This document shows positions 44,358 through 51,674 of a DNA stretch of 64,000 bases, piece by piece. Position 1 is the first letter of the stretch. Each line of letters begins with the position of its first letter. Below the pieces are notes generated by a model. That model worked only from the letters and a program-made list of their open reading frames with translations. It was not told the origin of the DNA and ran no database searches. The stretch is from Ideonella_A sakaiensis_A (lineage in GTDB: Bacteria > Pseudomonadota > Gammaproteobacteria > Burkholderiales > Burkholderiaceae_C): NCBI RefSeq assembly GCF_048320135.1, contig NZ_CP182947.1, positions 372,001 to 436,000 of the forward strand, read 5' to 3'. A program made the translations under genes and the position numbers.

Positions 44358-44825
44358 TTGCTCGATGCCGCCACGCTGCAGAAGAAGGCCAGGGCCGAAG
44401 CCCAGCAGCAGTTCGACGCGCTGATGAAGGGCACCGTGCGGCTGCAGCCGGTCGATCGCGAGACCGCCTGGGATGGGCTGCTGAAGCGCCACGTCCACGT
44501 CGAACGGATGGCTGCGTGGCACCAGTTCAACGAGATCCGCATCGAGGTCGATGCGCAGGGCCAGGTCCGCTTCTTCCATGATCCGAAACGGTTTGAAGGC
44601 GCGACCTTCCACAAGCTGTCGGAGGCCGAGGTGCTGCGGATCTGCGCGACGACCGGTCTGGTCGGCAAACGCATCGAATCGGTCGACCAGAGCCGCACCA
44701 GCGACGACATGCTCGCGGTGCTGGTCAAGCAGCGGCATCACCGGCTGCCGCCGACGATCCAGTTCCTGATCAACTGCAGCACGGCGAAGATCGCGGCGCT
44801 GCGCGTGCTGCAGGGGGCGACATGA
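44358..44825 (+). CDS. Unknown protein in the CHAT-like cassette
   Basis: A 155-residue protein I do not recognise. It has a helical N-terminus (LQKKARAEAQQQFDALMKG), a central strand-rich part (EIRIEVDAQGQVRFFHDPKRF) and a basic C-terminus (AVLVKQRHHRLPPTIQFL). There is no signal peptide or membrane span. GGAGGACATCCC precedes its TTG/ATG region, and the codon at 44358 is TTG, an acceptable start well placed behind the SD. It lies 21 bases after the CHAT-like gene and overlaps the next gene by four bases. Cassette membership is the only clue to its role. Confidence 0.65.
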   Translation: MLDAATLQKKARAEAQQQFDALMKGTVRLQPVDRETAWDGLLKRHVHVERMAAWHQFNEIRIEVDAQGQVRFFHDPKRFEGATFHKLSEAEVLRICATTGLVGKRIESVDQSRTSDDMLAVLVKQRHHRLPPTIQFLINCSTAKIAALRVLQGAT

Positions 44826-45121
44826 ACGCGCAACAGGCGATCGCATCGGCACAGGCGGCAGCGCCCGCCCATGGCGTGCCGGCGAACTACCGACCGGCGG
44901 CGGCCGAACTGCGCATCGTCGAACTGGTCGAGGGCGCACCGCTGCGCGATGAATTGCCGCCGCCCGGCCCGGTCTACGACCGCAGCGCATGGGTCGTCCG
45001 CCTCGCGCTCGACATCCTGTGGGTTGAATTGACAATCGACGACCAGACCGGCGAGTTGCTGCGGATACGCCGCTCGCGGGGCGCCGCGCAGGCGATCGAG
45101 CAGGAGGCCGCCGATGGCTGA
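44822..45121 (+). CDS. Small PepSY-like protein in the CHAT-like cassette
   Basis: A 99-residue protein without a signal peptide. The C-terminal half, WVVRLALDILWVELTIDDQTGELLRIRRSRG, has the strand-turn-strand pattern with D-x-x-TGE-L seen in PepSY domains. PepSY domains are best known as propeptide-like peptidase inhibitors; the assignment is by eye. The start overlaps the preceding stop (ATGA) and its end overlaps the next gene by 8 bases, so it is translationally coupled on both sides. Next to a predicted peptidase, an inhibitor or immunity role is a reasonable guess. Confidence 0.6.
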   Translation: MNAQQAIASAQAAAPAHGVPANYRPAAAELRIVELVEGAPLRDELPPPGPVYDRSAWVVRLALDILWVELTIDDQTGELLRIRRSRGAAQAIEQEAADG

Positions 45122-45656
45122 CGCAACACCGGCAGCCCCGGCGCCACTCGACAGCGCCAATACCTGGTACCTGGCACTGCTCGAACGCGAAGCGGCGCTG
45201 GCCGGCAAGGATTTCGATGCCGCCGAGGCCGCCGAGTGGCTGCTGCTGTCGCCAGCCGGTGGCCAGACCGCCAGCGCCGGCGCGCCGATGACACTGGCCG
45301 TCAATTCGAGGCTCAGCGACTGCAGCGTCAGGCTCAATGCACGCAGCGGCGAGACCTTGTCGTGGTACCTCGATGTGCTGGCCACCGGCGGCAGCGAAGC
45401 GATGCCAGCCGACCAGGCGCTGGCCCTGGCGATCGAGGTTGCGCAGCCACCGGACGATGCGGTGCTGGCCAGCTCGGCTTATGAAACGATGGCCGACCGC
45501 TGCTTTTTCCGCGCCCGCTGGGACCACGTCGTCGGCGGCATCCCCGTCGAGGGCGATTACATCGAGGTATTGATCAACGGCCAGCACCGCAAGGCCTTCG
45601 CGTTGTCGAGGATCTGGCGCCAGCCGCGGGTCGGCAAGGGAGCGCAGGAACTGTGA
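45114..45656 (+). CDS. PepSY-like protein in the CHAT-like cassette
   Basis: A 180-residue protein. SVRLNARSGETLSWYLDVL and, further on, ADQALALAIEVAQPPDDAV then FFRARWDHVVGGIPVEGDYIEVLINGQHRKAFALSRIW resemble two successive PepSY/FTP-like units: strand, helix with A-x-x-A-L, strand with GIPVEGDYIEV. The GIPVEGD phrase is close to that of protease propeptide domains. There is no signal peptide. It overlaps both neighbours (8 bases upstream, 4 downstream). It could bind and restrain the cassette peptidase; this is inference from domain type and position. Confidence 0.65.
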   Translation: MADATPAAPAPLDSANTWYLALLEREAALAGKDFDAAEAAEWLLLSPAGGQTASAGAPMTLAVNSRLSDCSVRLNARSGETLSWYLDVLATGGSEAMPADQALALAIEVAQPPDDAVLASSAYETMADRCFFRARWDHVVGGIPVEGDYIEVLINGQHRKAFALSRIWRQPRVGKGAQEL

Positions 45657-46126
45657 AAACGAGCCATTCCGCCACACTCGGCCTGCTGCTCGCAGCGATC
45701 GTCGGCTGCGCCGTGGCCGCCGGCACGGGCGCAACGGGAGCCAACAGGATGTTCAACGACACGACCTACCAGGAATTGCAGCCCTACGCGCCAGCGGACC
45801 GGTTGATTGCGGTGATCCGCTGCGATGCGATCGACACCGTCTCCCCGGGCAGCCGCAGCGAGCGGCAGCAGATCCGCGGCGCGCTGCTCGCCGGACCGGC
45901 TTCGATGCCGGCCGGCCAGCCGATCATGCTCAGCCGCTATGCGCAGGGCGCGCCGCTGATGAAGGTCGGCAGCAGTTACCTCGTTGCCGCCTATCGCGAA
46001 TCGGCCAATGGCCCGTGGACCTTGCTCGAACACCGCGAGGTCAAGGCCGACGCGGCGGCGAGCGAATGGCAGGCCGCATCGGCAGATGCCGCACGGCGCC
46101 TCGGCGGCAGCGCTGCGCCGCGCTGA
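45653..46126 (+). CDS. Exported protein, probable lipoprotein, closing the CHAT-like cassette
   Basis: A 157-residue protein starting at GTG, whose first bases overlap the previous stop (GTGA). The N-terminus KTSHSATLGLLLAAIVGCAVAAG is an export signal, and IVGC fits a lipobox with Cys19 as the lipidated residue. The mature part contains RLIAVIRCDAIDTVSPGSRSERQQIRGALLAG and a strand-rich core (YLVAAYRESANGPWTLLEHREV). I do not recognise a family. It is the only clearly exported member of the cassette, so it may place part of the system, or an immunity function, in the cell envelope. Confidence 0.65.
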   Translation: MKTSHSATLGLLLAAIVGCAVAAGTGATGANRMFNDTTYQELQPYAPADRLIAVIRCDAIDTVSPGSRSERQQIRGALLAGPASMPAGQPIMLSRYAQGAPLMKVGSSYLVAAYRESANGPWTLLEHREVKADAAASEWQAASADAARRLGGSAAPR

Positions 46127-46193
46127 TCCCCGCGGCCAGCCCGTCGAGGGCCGTGTTCCCCCGGATGCACAGGCCGGGGCCATGACCTATCAT

Positions 46194-46207
46194 TGACCGA
46201 TCGGTCA
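46194..46207. promoter_or_regulatory. Candidate TetR-type (PaaR) operator upstream of paaG
   Basis: TGACCGATCGGTCA is a perfect 14-base palindrome, 57 bases before the paaG start. ACCG-CGGT inverted repeats are typical operators of TetR-family regulators of CoA-thioester catabolism, released by phenylacetyl-CoA in the PaaR case. A TetR gene closes the paa cluster at 52774. No second full copy was seen before paaA or the regulator. Confidence 0.6.
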
Positions 46208-46264
46208 GCGAAACGCCGGCCGAGCCACTTGCCGCGCGCTGCGGCACCCCAACGGAGTCCGGTC

Positions 46265-47107
46265 ATGTCGAGTACCCCTTCTCCATCGTCGTCGGCTGCG
46301 CAGCTGCTGTCGCCGGCCGATGCGCTGGTCGTCGTCAGCCAGACCGGCGCGGTCCGGCAGCTGAGCCTGAACCGGCCGTCAGCCCTGAACAGCTTCACGG
46401 TCGAGATGCACAAGGCCTTGTCCAGCGCACTCGACGCCGCGGCCGAAGATGCCGGCGTGCGCTGCCTGGTGATCACCGGCAGCGGCCGCGGATTCTGCGC
46501 CGGCCAGGATCTGAACGAGCCGGGCATGGCACCGGTCCCTGGCGAAACGCCCGATATCGCCGCTGTCGTCGAGCGCCACTATGTGCCGCTGGCGCTGCGC
46601 CTGCAGTCGATGCCGATTCCGGTGATTGCCGCGGTCAATGGAGTCGCGGCCGGTGCCGGCGCCAATTTCGCATTGAACTGCGACCTCGTCGTCGCCGCGC
46701 GGTCCGCCAGTTTCATCCAGGCGTTCTCGAAGATCGGCCTGATCCCGGACTGTGGCGGTACTTGGCTGCTACCGCGGCTGGTCGGCCGCGCGCGTGCGCT
46801 GGGTCTCGCGATGCTCGGCGACAAGTTGTCGGCCGACGACGCGCAGAAGATCGGCCTGATCTGGCAGGTCGTCGACGATGGCGAACTTGCCAACGCGGTC
46901 GAAACACTCGCGCAGCGGCTGGCAGCGATGCCGGTTTCAGCGCTGGCCGAAATCCGCCGCAGCATCGATGCCGGGCAGCAGCTCGATTACGAGGCCGCGC
47001 TGCGCAACGAGGCCGCGGTGCAGGGCCGGCTCGGCCGCCAGGCCGATTTTTCGGAAGGGGTTGCGGCATTCCAGGCCAAGCGGCCACCGGTCTTTCGCGA
47101 CCGCTGA
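46265..47107 (+). CDS. paaG: Ring-1,2-epoxyphenylacetyl-CoA isomerase
   Basis: A 280-residue crotonase-family enzyme. The CoA/oxyanion segments GSGRGFCAGQDLNEP and NGVAAGAGANFALNCDLVVAARSASFIQAFSKIGLIPDCGGTWLLPR are diagnostic of PaaG, which isomerises the epoxide made by PaaABCE to the seven-membered oxepin-CoA. AGQDL with Asp is the catalytic acid region. It is the first gene of the cluster, behind a TetR-type palindrome, and paaI follows after 11 bases. The ATG at 46265 is preferred; about 20 residues before PADALVVV are unconserved. Confidence 0.93.
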   Translation: MSSTPSPSSSAAQLLSPADALVVVSQTGAVRQLSLNRPSALNSFTVEMHKALSSALDAAAEDAGVRCLVITGSGRGFCAGQDLNEPGMAPVPGETPDIAAVVERHYVPLALRLQSMPIPVIAAVNGVAAGAGANFALNCDLVVAARSASFIQAFSKIGLIPDCGGTWLLPRLVGRARALGLAMLGDKLSADDAQKIGLIWQVVDDGELANAVETLAQRLAAMPVSALAEIRRSIDAGQQLDYEAALRNEAAVQGRLGRQADFSEGVAAFQAKRPPVFRDR

Positions 47108-47118
47108 GCAGACCGGCG

Positions 47119-47628
47119 ATGCATGCCGAAGCCGCCTCGATGCCACCGGCGGACCCTCAGGCGCTGGCAGAGGCGGTGCGCGATGCAATGCTTGAGCGTG
47201 ACCATGCAACGCGCGCGCTCGGCATGCGGATCACCCACATCGCGCCCGGCGCCGCCGAGATCGAGATGGAGGTGCGCGCCGACATGCTGAACGGCCACGG
47301 CAGCTGCCACGGCGGGCTGATCACCGCGCTGGCCGATTCGGCATTTGCCTTTGCCTGCAATTCGCGCAATGTCGTCAGCGTCGCCTCGGGTTTCAGCGTC
47401 GACCTGCTGCTGCCGGCGATGCAGGGAGACCGGCTGGCTGCCCGCTGCCGCGAACTGCATTGCGGCGGCCGGCTCGGCGTCTACGACTGCGAGGTCTTCA
47501 ACCAGCGCGGCGACAAGGTCGCGATATTCCGTGGCCATTCCTATGCGCTGAAAGGACGCACGGTGCTTGGCGGAGAGCCGCTCGCCGAGCGCCCGGCCGC
47601 CACCGCCGATGCAGGAGAACACCGATGA
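47119..47628 (+). CDS. paaI: Phenylacetate-pathway acyl-CoA thioesterase (hotdog fold)
   Basis: A 169-residue hotdog thioesterase. The block LNGHGSCHGGLITALADSAFAFACNSRN is the PaaI signature, carrying the catalytic Asp and the HGG turn, and GDRLAARCRELHCGGRLGVYDCEV follows. It releases CoA from dead-end intermediates of the phenylacetate pathway. Its end overlaps the paaK start by four bases (ATGA). A second ATG at 47140 is possible, since the first residues are not conserved. Confidence 0.92.
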   Translation: MHAEAASMPPADPQALAEAVRDAMLERDHATRALGMRITHIAPGAAEIEMEVRADMLNGHGSCHGGLITALADSAFAFACNSRNVVSVASGFSVDLLLPAMQGDRLAARCRELHCGGRLGVYDCEVFNQRGDKVAIFRGHSYALKGRTVLGGEPLAERPAATADAGEHR

Positions 47629-48947
47629 CCGTCTCCAGAGCCGCCGCAGAACTCGAGCCGATCGAACGCGCCAGCGCCGACGAATTGCAGGCGCTGCAAC
47701 TGCAGCGGCTGCAGGCAACGCTGCAGGCGGCCTACGAAAACGTCGCGTTTTACCGCCAGCAGTTCGATGCGCTGGGCGTGCACCCGTCGGATTGCCGCAG
47801 CCTCGCCGACCTCGCCAAATTTCCATTCACCAGCAAGGCCGATCTGCGCGCGAACTATCCATTCGGCATGTTTGCGGTGCCGCGCGAGCAGGTGGTGCGC
47901 ATCCACGCGTCGTCGGGCACCACTGGCAAGCCGACCATCGTCGGTTCGACGCAGGCCGACATCGATACCTGGGCCGATCTGGTCGCGCGCTCGATCCGCG
48001 CCGCTGGCGGGCGCCGCGGCGACATCGTCCATGTGTCTTACGGTTATGGCCTGTTCACAGGCGGCCTTGGCGCGCACTACGGTGCCGAGCGGCTCGGCTG
48101 CACGGTGATCCCGATGTCCGGTGGGCAGACCGAAAAACAGGTGCAGTTCATCCTCGACCTCAAGCCCGACATCATCATGGTGACGCCGAGCTACATGCAG
48201 GTGATCGTCGAGGAGTTTCGCCGCCTCGGCCTGGACCCGCGGGAGATGAGCATCCGCACCGGCATCTTCGGCGCCGAGCCATGGACCGAGGCGATGCGCC
48301 ACGAGATCGAGGCCAGCGCCGGCATCGACGCGGTCGACATCTACGGCTTGTCGGAGGTGATGGGGCCCGGCGTTGCCAATGAATGCATCGAGACCAAGGA
48401 TGGCCCGGTTGTCTGGGAGGACCATTTCTATCCGGAGATCATCGATCCGGCCAGCGGCGAGGTGCTGCCCTACGACCCGGCCAGCGGCAGCGCCGAAGGC
48501 GAACTCGTCTTCACGACGCTGACCCGGCAGGCGATGCCGCTGGTGCGTTACCGCACCCGCGACCTGTGCCGGCTGCTGCCGCCGACCGCGCGCAGCATGC
48601 GGCGGATGAGCAAGATCGTTGGCCGCAGCGACGACATGCTGATCATCCGCGGCGTCAACCTGTTCCCGACGCAGATCGAGGAACTGGTGCTGCAGCAACC
48701 CGGGCTGGCCGCGCAATACCAGATCGTCGTGACCCGCGACGGCCACCTCGACGATGTCGAGGTGCGCTGCGAGCTGGCCCACGATGCCGGCGCCGTCGAC
48801 GCGGCCGCCAGCGCCAGCCGATTGCAGGCGCGGATCAAGGACCTGACCGGCGTCAGCACGCATGTCGTCGTCGGCCCGCCGGATTCGATCGAACGCACGC
48901 TGGTCGGCAAGGCGCGGCGGGTGATCGACAAGCGCCCGCGCGGCTGA
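47625..48947 (+). CDS. paaK: Phenylacetate-CoA ligase
   Basis: A 440-residue AMP-forming ligase, normal PaaK length. The P-loop IHASSGTTGKPTIVG, VSYGYGLFTGGLGAHYGAERLGCTVIPMSGGQTEKQ, AVDIYGLSEVMGPGVANEC and FTTLTRQAMPLVRYRTRDL are PaaK-specific blocks. It converts phenylacetate to phenylacetyl-CoA, the first pathway step and the source of the inducer for PaaR-type regulators. It is translationally coupled to paaI, and paaA follows after 27 bases. Confidence 0.96.
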   Translation: MTVSRAAAELEPIERASADELQALQLQRLQATLQAAYENVAFYRQQFDALGVHPSDCRSLADLAKFPFTSKADLRANYPFGMFAVPREQVVRIHASSGTTGKPTIVGSTQADIDTWADLVARSIRAAGGRRGDIVHVSYGYGLFTGGLGAHYGAERLGCTVIPMSGGQTEKQVQFILDLKPDIIMVTPSYMQVIVEEFRRLGLDPREMSIRTGIFGAEPWTEAMRHEIEASAGIDAVDIYGLSEVMGPGVANECIETKDGPVVWEDHFYPEIIDPASGEVLPYDPASGSAEGELVFTTLTRQAMPLVRYRTRDLCRLLPPTARSMRRMSKIVGRSDDMLIIRGVNLFPTQIEELVLQQPGLAAQYQIVVTRDGHLDDVEVRCELAHDAGAVDAAASASRLQARIKDLTGVSTHVVVGPPDSIERTLVGKARRVIDKRPRG

Positions 48948-48974
48948 GCCGGCAAGCGACAAGGAGCAACAACG

Positions 48975-49997
48975 ATGTATACGCAGGCACTCGACCAGAT
49001 CGCCGCCGAACAACGCGCCGCCGGCAAGCCGACGCCGGCCACCGACGCCGACGACACCGCGCGCGAACAGGCCTTCGAGGCACGCATTGCCGCCGGAGAA
49101 TTCATCGAGGCACGCGACTGGATGCCCGAGCATTACCGGCGCACGCTGATCCGCCAGATCAGCCAGCATGCACATTCGGAAATCGTCGGCATGTTGCCCG
49201 AAGGCCAGTGGATCAGCCGTGCGCCGAGCCTGAAACGCAAGGCCATCCTGCTTGCGAAGGTGCAGGATGAAGGTGGCCATGGCCTGTACCTGTACGCCGC
49301 GGCCGAGACGCTCGGCGTGGCTCGCCAGGAGCTGATCGACGCACTCCATTCTGGCCGCGCCAAATACAGCTCGATCTTCAATTACCCGACGCTCAGCTGG
49401 GCCGACGTCGGCGTGATCGGCTGGCTGGTCGACGGCGCGGCGATCATGAACCAGGTGCCGCTGTGCCGTTGCTCGTACGGCCCTTATGCACGTGCGATGG
49501 TGCGCATCTGCAAGGAGGAATCCTTCCACCAGCGGCAAGGTTACGAATCGCTGCTGACGATGATGCGCGACGGCAGCGACGACCAGCGTGCGATGGTGCA
49601 GGATGCGGTCGACCGCTGGTGGTGGCCGTCGCTGATGATGTTCGGCCCGCCGGATGGCGAATCGGTGCACGGCGAGCAGTCGATGCGCTGGGGCATCAAG
49701 CGTGAATCGAACGATGCGCTGCGCCAGCGTTTTGTCGATGCCTGCGTCGCGCAAGCGAAGATCCTCGGCGTCAGCCTGCCGGACCCGGAACTGAAGTGGA
49801 ACGAGCAGCTCGGCCGCCACGAGTTCGGCGCAATCGACTGGGGCGAATTCCGCGCGGTGATCAACGGCGACGGGCCGTGCAACCGCGAGCGGCTGGCGAC
49901 CCGCATTTCCGCCGCGCAGCGCGGCGCCTGGGTGCGCGAAGCCGCCGTTGCCTACGCGGCCAAGCAGGCGGCGCGCGCCGCGGAGGTTCCGGCATGA
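48975..49997 (+). CDS. paaA: Phenylacetyl-CoA 1,2-epoxidase, catalytic subunit
   Basis: A 340-residue diiron subunit, about 30 residues longer than E. coli PaaA (309), mostly at the N- and C-termini. Metal ligands are visible in HSEI, VQDEGGH (Glu99, His102) and CKEESFH (Glu182, His185). With PaaB, PaaC and the reductase PaaE it epoxidises the ring of phenylacetyl-CoA. The ATG follows AAGGAGCAACAACG. The stop overlaps the paaB start (ATGA). Confidence 0.96.
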   Translation: MYTQALDQIAAEQRAAGKPTPATDADDTAREQAFEARIAAGEFIEARDWMPEHYRRTLIRQISQHAHSEIVGMLPEGQWISRAPSLKRKAILLAKVQDEGGHGLYLYAAAETLGVARQELIDALHSGRAKYSSIFNYPTLSWADVGVIGWLVDGAAIMNQVPLCRCSYGPYARAMVRICKEESFHQRQGYESLLTMMRDGSDDQRAMVQDAVDRWWWPSLMMFGPPDGESVHGEQSMRWGIKRESNDALRQRFVDACVAQAKILGVSLPDPELKWNEQLGRHEFGAIDWGEFRAVINGDGPCNRERLATRISAAQRGAWVREAAVAYAAKQAARAAEVPA

Positions 49998-50299
49998 ATA
50001 CGCCTGCACGGCAGCAGCCGGCCGACTGGCCGCTGTGGGAAGTTTTCGTGCGCAGCCGCAGCGGCATCGACCACAAGCATTGCGGCAGCCTGCATGCAAG
50101 CGATTCGCAGATGGCGATACAGCTCGCCCGTGATGTCTATACCCGGCGAATGGAAGGCAGCAGCGTCTGGGTCGTGCGCTCCAACCAGATCGTCGCCAGC
50201 GATCCGGACAACCGCGGCAGCGATTTCGACCCGGCCGAGGACAAGATCTACCGCCATCCGAGCTTCTACAAGCTGCCGAGCGAACTGGACCACATGTGA
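49994..50299 (+). CDS. paaB: Phenylacetyl-CoA epoxidase subunit PaaB
   Basis: A 101-residue structural subunit. WPLWEVFVRSRSGIDHKHCGSLHASDSQMAIQLARDVYTRR and the C-terminal region (IYRHPSFYKLP) are the PaaB hallmarks. It bridges the PaaAC dimers in the epoxidase. It overlaps paaA by four bases, and its stop shares one base with the paaC start. Confidence 0.96.
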   Translation: MNTPARQQPADWPLWEVFVRSRSGIDHKHCGSLHASDSQMAIQLARDVYTRRMEGSSVWVVRSNQIVASDPDNRGSDFDPAEDKIYRHPSFYKLPSELDHM

Positions 50300-51120
50300 T
50301 GGCCGACGCGGCGGCAATCGACAACGGCGTGCGCACCGCGCCGCCGACACCGGCGCCACAGGTGGTTTATCTGCTGCGGCTCGGCGACGCCTGCCTGATC
50401 CACGGCCAGCGGCTCGCCGAATGGTGCGGCCATGCACCGATCCTCGAGGAAGACATCGCGCTGGCCAATATCGCGCTCGACCACATCGGCCAGGCGCGTG
50501 CCTTGCTGACGCTGGCCGGACAGCTCGAAGGCCGCGGTCGCGACGAGGATGCATTGGCCTATCAACGACGCGAGGCCGAGTTCTTCAACCCGACGCTGCT
50601 CGAACTGCCCCATGCGGCCGCCGGCAGCAGCGAGCCGTGTTTTGCGCGGACGATGCTGCGCTGCTATTTGTGGTCGAGCCTGGCCTTCCTGTTGTGGCGG
50701 GCGCTCGAGCGGTCGAACCAGCCGACGCTGGCCGGCATTGCCGCGAAGGCTGCGAAGGAGAGCCGCTACCACCAGCGCCATGCCGGCGACTGGGTGCTGC
50801 GGCTCGGCGACGGCAGCGACGAATCGCACCGCCGCATGCAGGCCGCGCTCGATTCGATGTGGCCGTATACCGCCGAATGGTTCAGCGCCGATGCCATCGA
50901 CGAACAGGCGGCTGCCAGCGGCCTCGGTCCGGCCTGGTCCGGCCTGCACGCCGACTGGACGGCCAGCGTCGAGCCGCTGCTGCAGCAGGCCACGCTGCTA
51001 CGGCCGGCCGACAGCGCCTTCCTCTCCAGCGGAAAACACGGTCGGCACAGCGAATACATGGGGCGACTGCTCGCGGAGATGCAATCGGTTGCGCGGGCCT
51101 TTCCCGGCGCGGTGTGGTGA
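50299..51120 (+). CDS. paaC: Phenylacetyl-CoA epoxidase subunit PaaC
   Basis: A 273-residue ferritin-like structural subunit. LRLGDACLIHGQRLAEWCGHAPILEEDIALANIALDHIGQARALL is the N-terminal signature, and AAKESRYHQRHAGDWVLRLGDGSDESHRRMQ follows. PaaC stabilises the catalytic PaaA and has lost a functional metal site in studied members. The ATG at 50299 overlaps the paaB stop by one base (TGATG arrangement). Confidence 0.95.
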   Translation: MADAAAIDNGVRTAPPTPAPQVVYLLRLGDACLIHGQRLAEWCGHAPILEEDIALANIALDHIGQARALLTLAGQLEGRGRDEDALAYQRREAEFFNPTLLELPHAAAGSSEPCFARTMLRCYLWSSLAFLLWRALERSNQPTLAGIAAKAAKESRYHQRHAGDWVLRLGDGSDESHRRMQAALDSMWPYTAEWFSADAIDEQAAASGLGPAWSGLHADWTASVEPLLQQATLLRPADSAFLSSGKHGRHSEYMGRLLAEMQSVARAFPGAVW

Positions 51121-51128
51121 CGCGAGTG

Positions 51129-51674
51129 ATGGCACCCGCCGATCATCAGACCGCCCCGCCGGTGCAGTCAACATCGCTCGACGAGGCCGGCGTCTGGTCG
51201 GTTCTCGAGCAGGTGCTCGACCCGGAAGTTCCGGTGCTGTCGGTTGTCGAGCTCGGCATCGTCCGTGGCGTTGCGCTGGATCCCGGCGGCGCCGTCACCG
51301 TGACGGTGACGCCGACCTACAGCGGCTGCCCGGCGACCGAGGCGATTGCCGACGCGATCGTTGCCGCGCTGAACGCCGCCGGCGCAGAACAGGTGTCGAT
51401 CCGGCAGCAACTGTCGCCGCCGTGGACGACCGACTGGCTGGCGCCGCAGGCACACGACAAGCTGCGCCGCTACGGCATCGCGCCGCCGGCGCATCTGGTA
51501 GCCGGCACGGCGGGTGCTGTGCAGCCGCTGCTTTTCCATCCGCGCGGCATCCACTGTCCGCGCTGCGGCAGCGCGTCGGTCGAAATGCTGTCGGCCTTCG
51601 GCTCGACCGCCTGCAAGGCGCTGTACCGCTGCACCGCCTGCCGCGAACCGTTCGAACTGTTCAAGACGATCTGA
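51129..51674 (+). CDS. paaD: Phenylacetate epoxidase maturation protein PaaD (PaaJ)
   Basis: A 181-residue protein of the MIP18/DUF59 Fe-S assembly type. The N-terminal domain reads VWSVLEQVLDPEVPVLSVVELGIVRGV, then TPTYSGCPATEAIADAIVAAL. The C-terminal zinc-ribbon pairs are HCPRCGS and YRCTACREPFE. It is needed for epoxidase activity, probably for Fe-S insertion into PaaE. The start is uncertain: ATG at 51129 is taken, but GTG at 51117 would give a four-base overlap with paaC as elsewhere in this operon. Confidence 0.92.
   Translation: MAPADHQTAPPVQSTSLDEAGVWSVLEQVLDPEVPVLSVVELGIVRGVALDPGGAVTVTVTPTYSGCPATEAIADAIVAALNAAGAEQVSIRQQLSPPWTTDWLAPQAHDKLRRYGIAPPAHLVAGTAGAVQPLLFHPRGIHCPRCGSASVEMLSAFGSTACKALYRCTACREPFELFKTI

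Noticed and set aside
42750..45734. 994-codon minus-strand open frame across the CHAT-like cassette
   Set aside because: The plus-strand genes have ribosome sites, overlaps and recognisable domains. The reverse frame is Arg/Pro-rich shadow sequence.
47541..50336. 931-codon minus-strand open frame opposite paaK-paaA-paaB
   Set aside because: The opposite strand carries unmistakable paa genes. The reverse frame has no motif.
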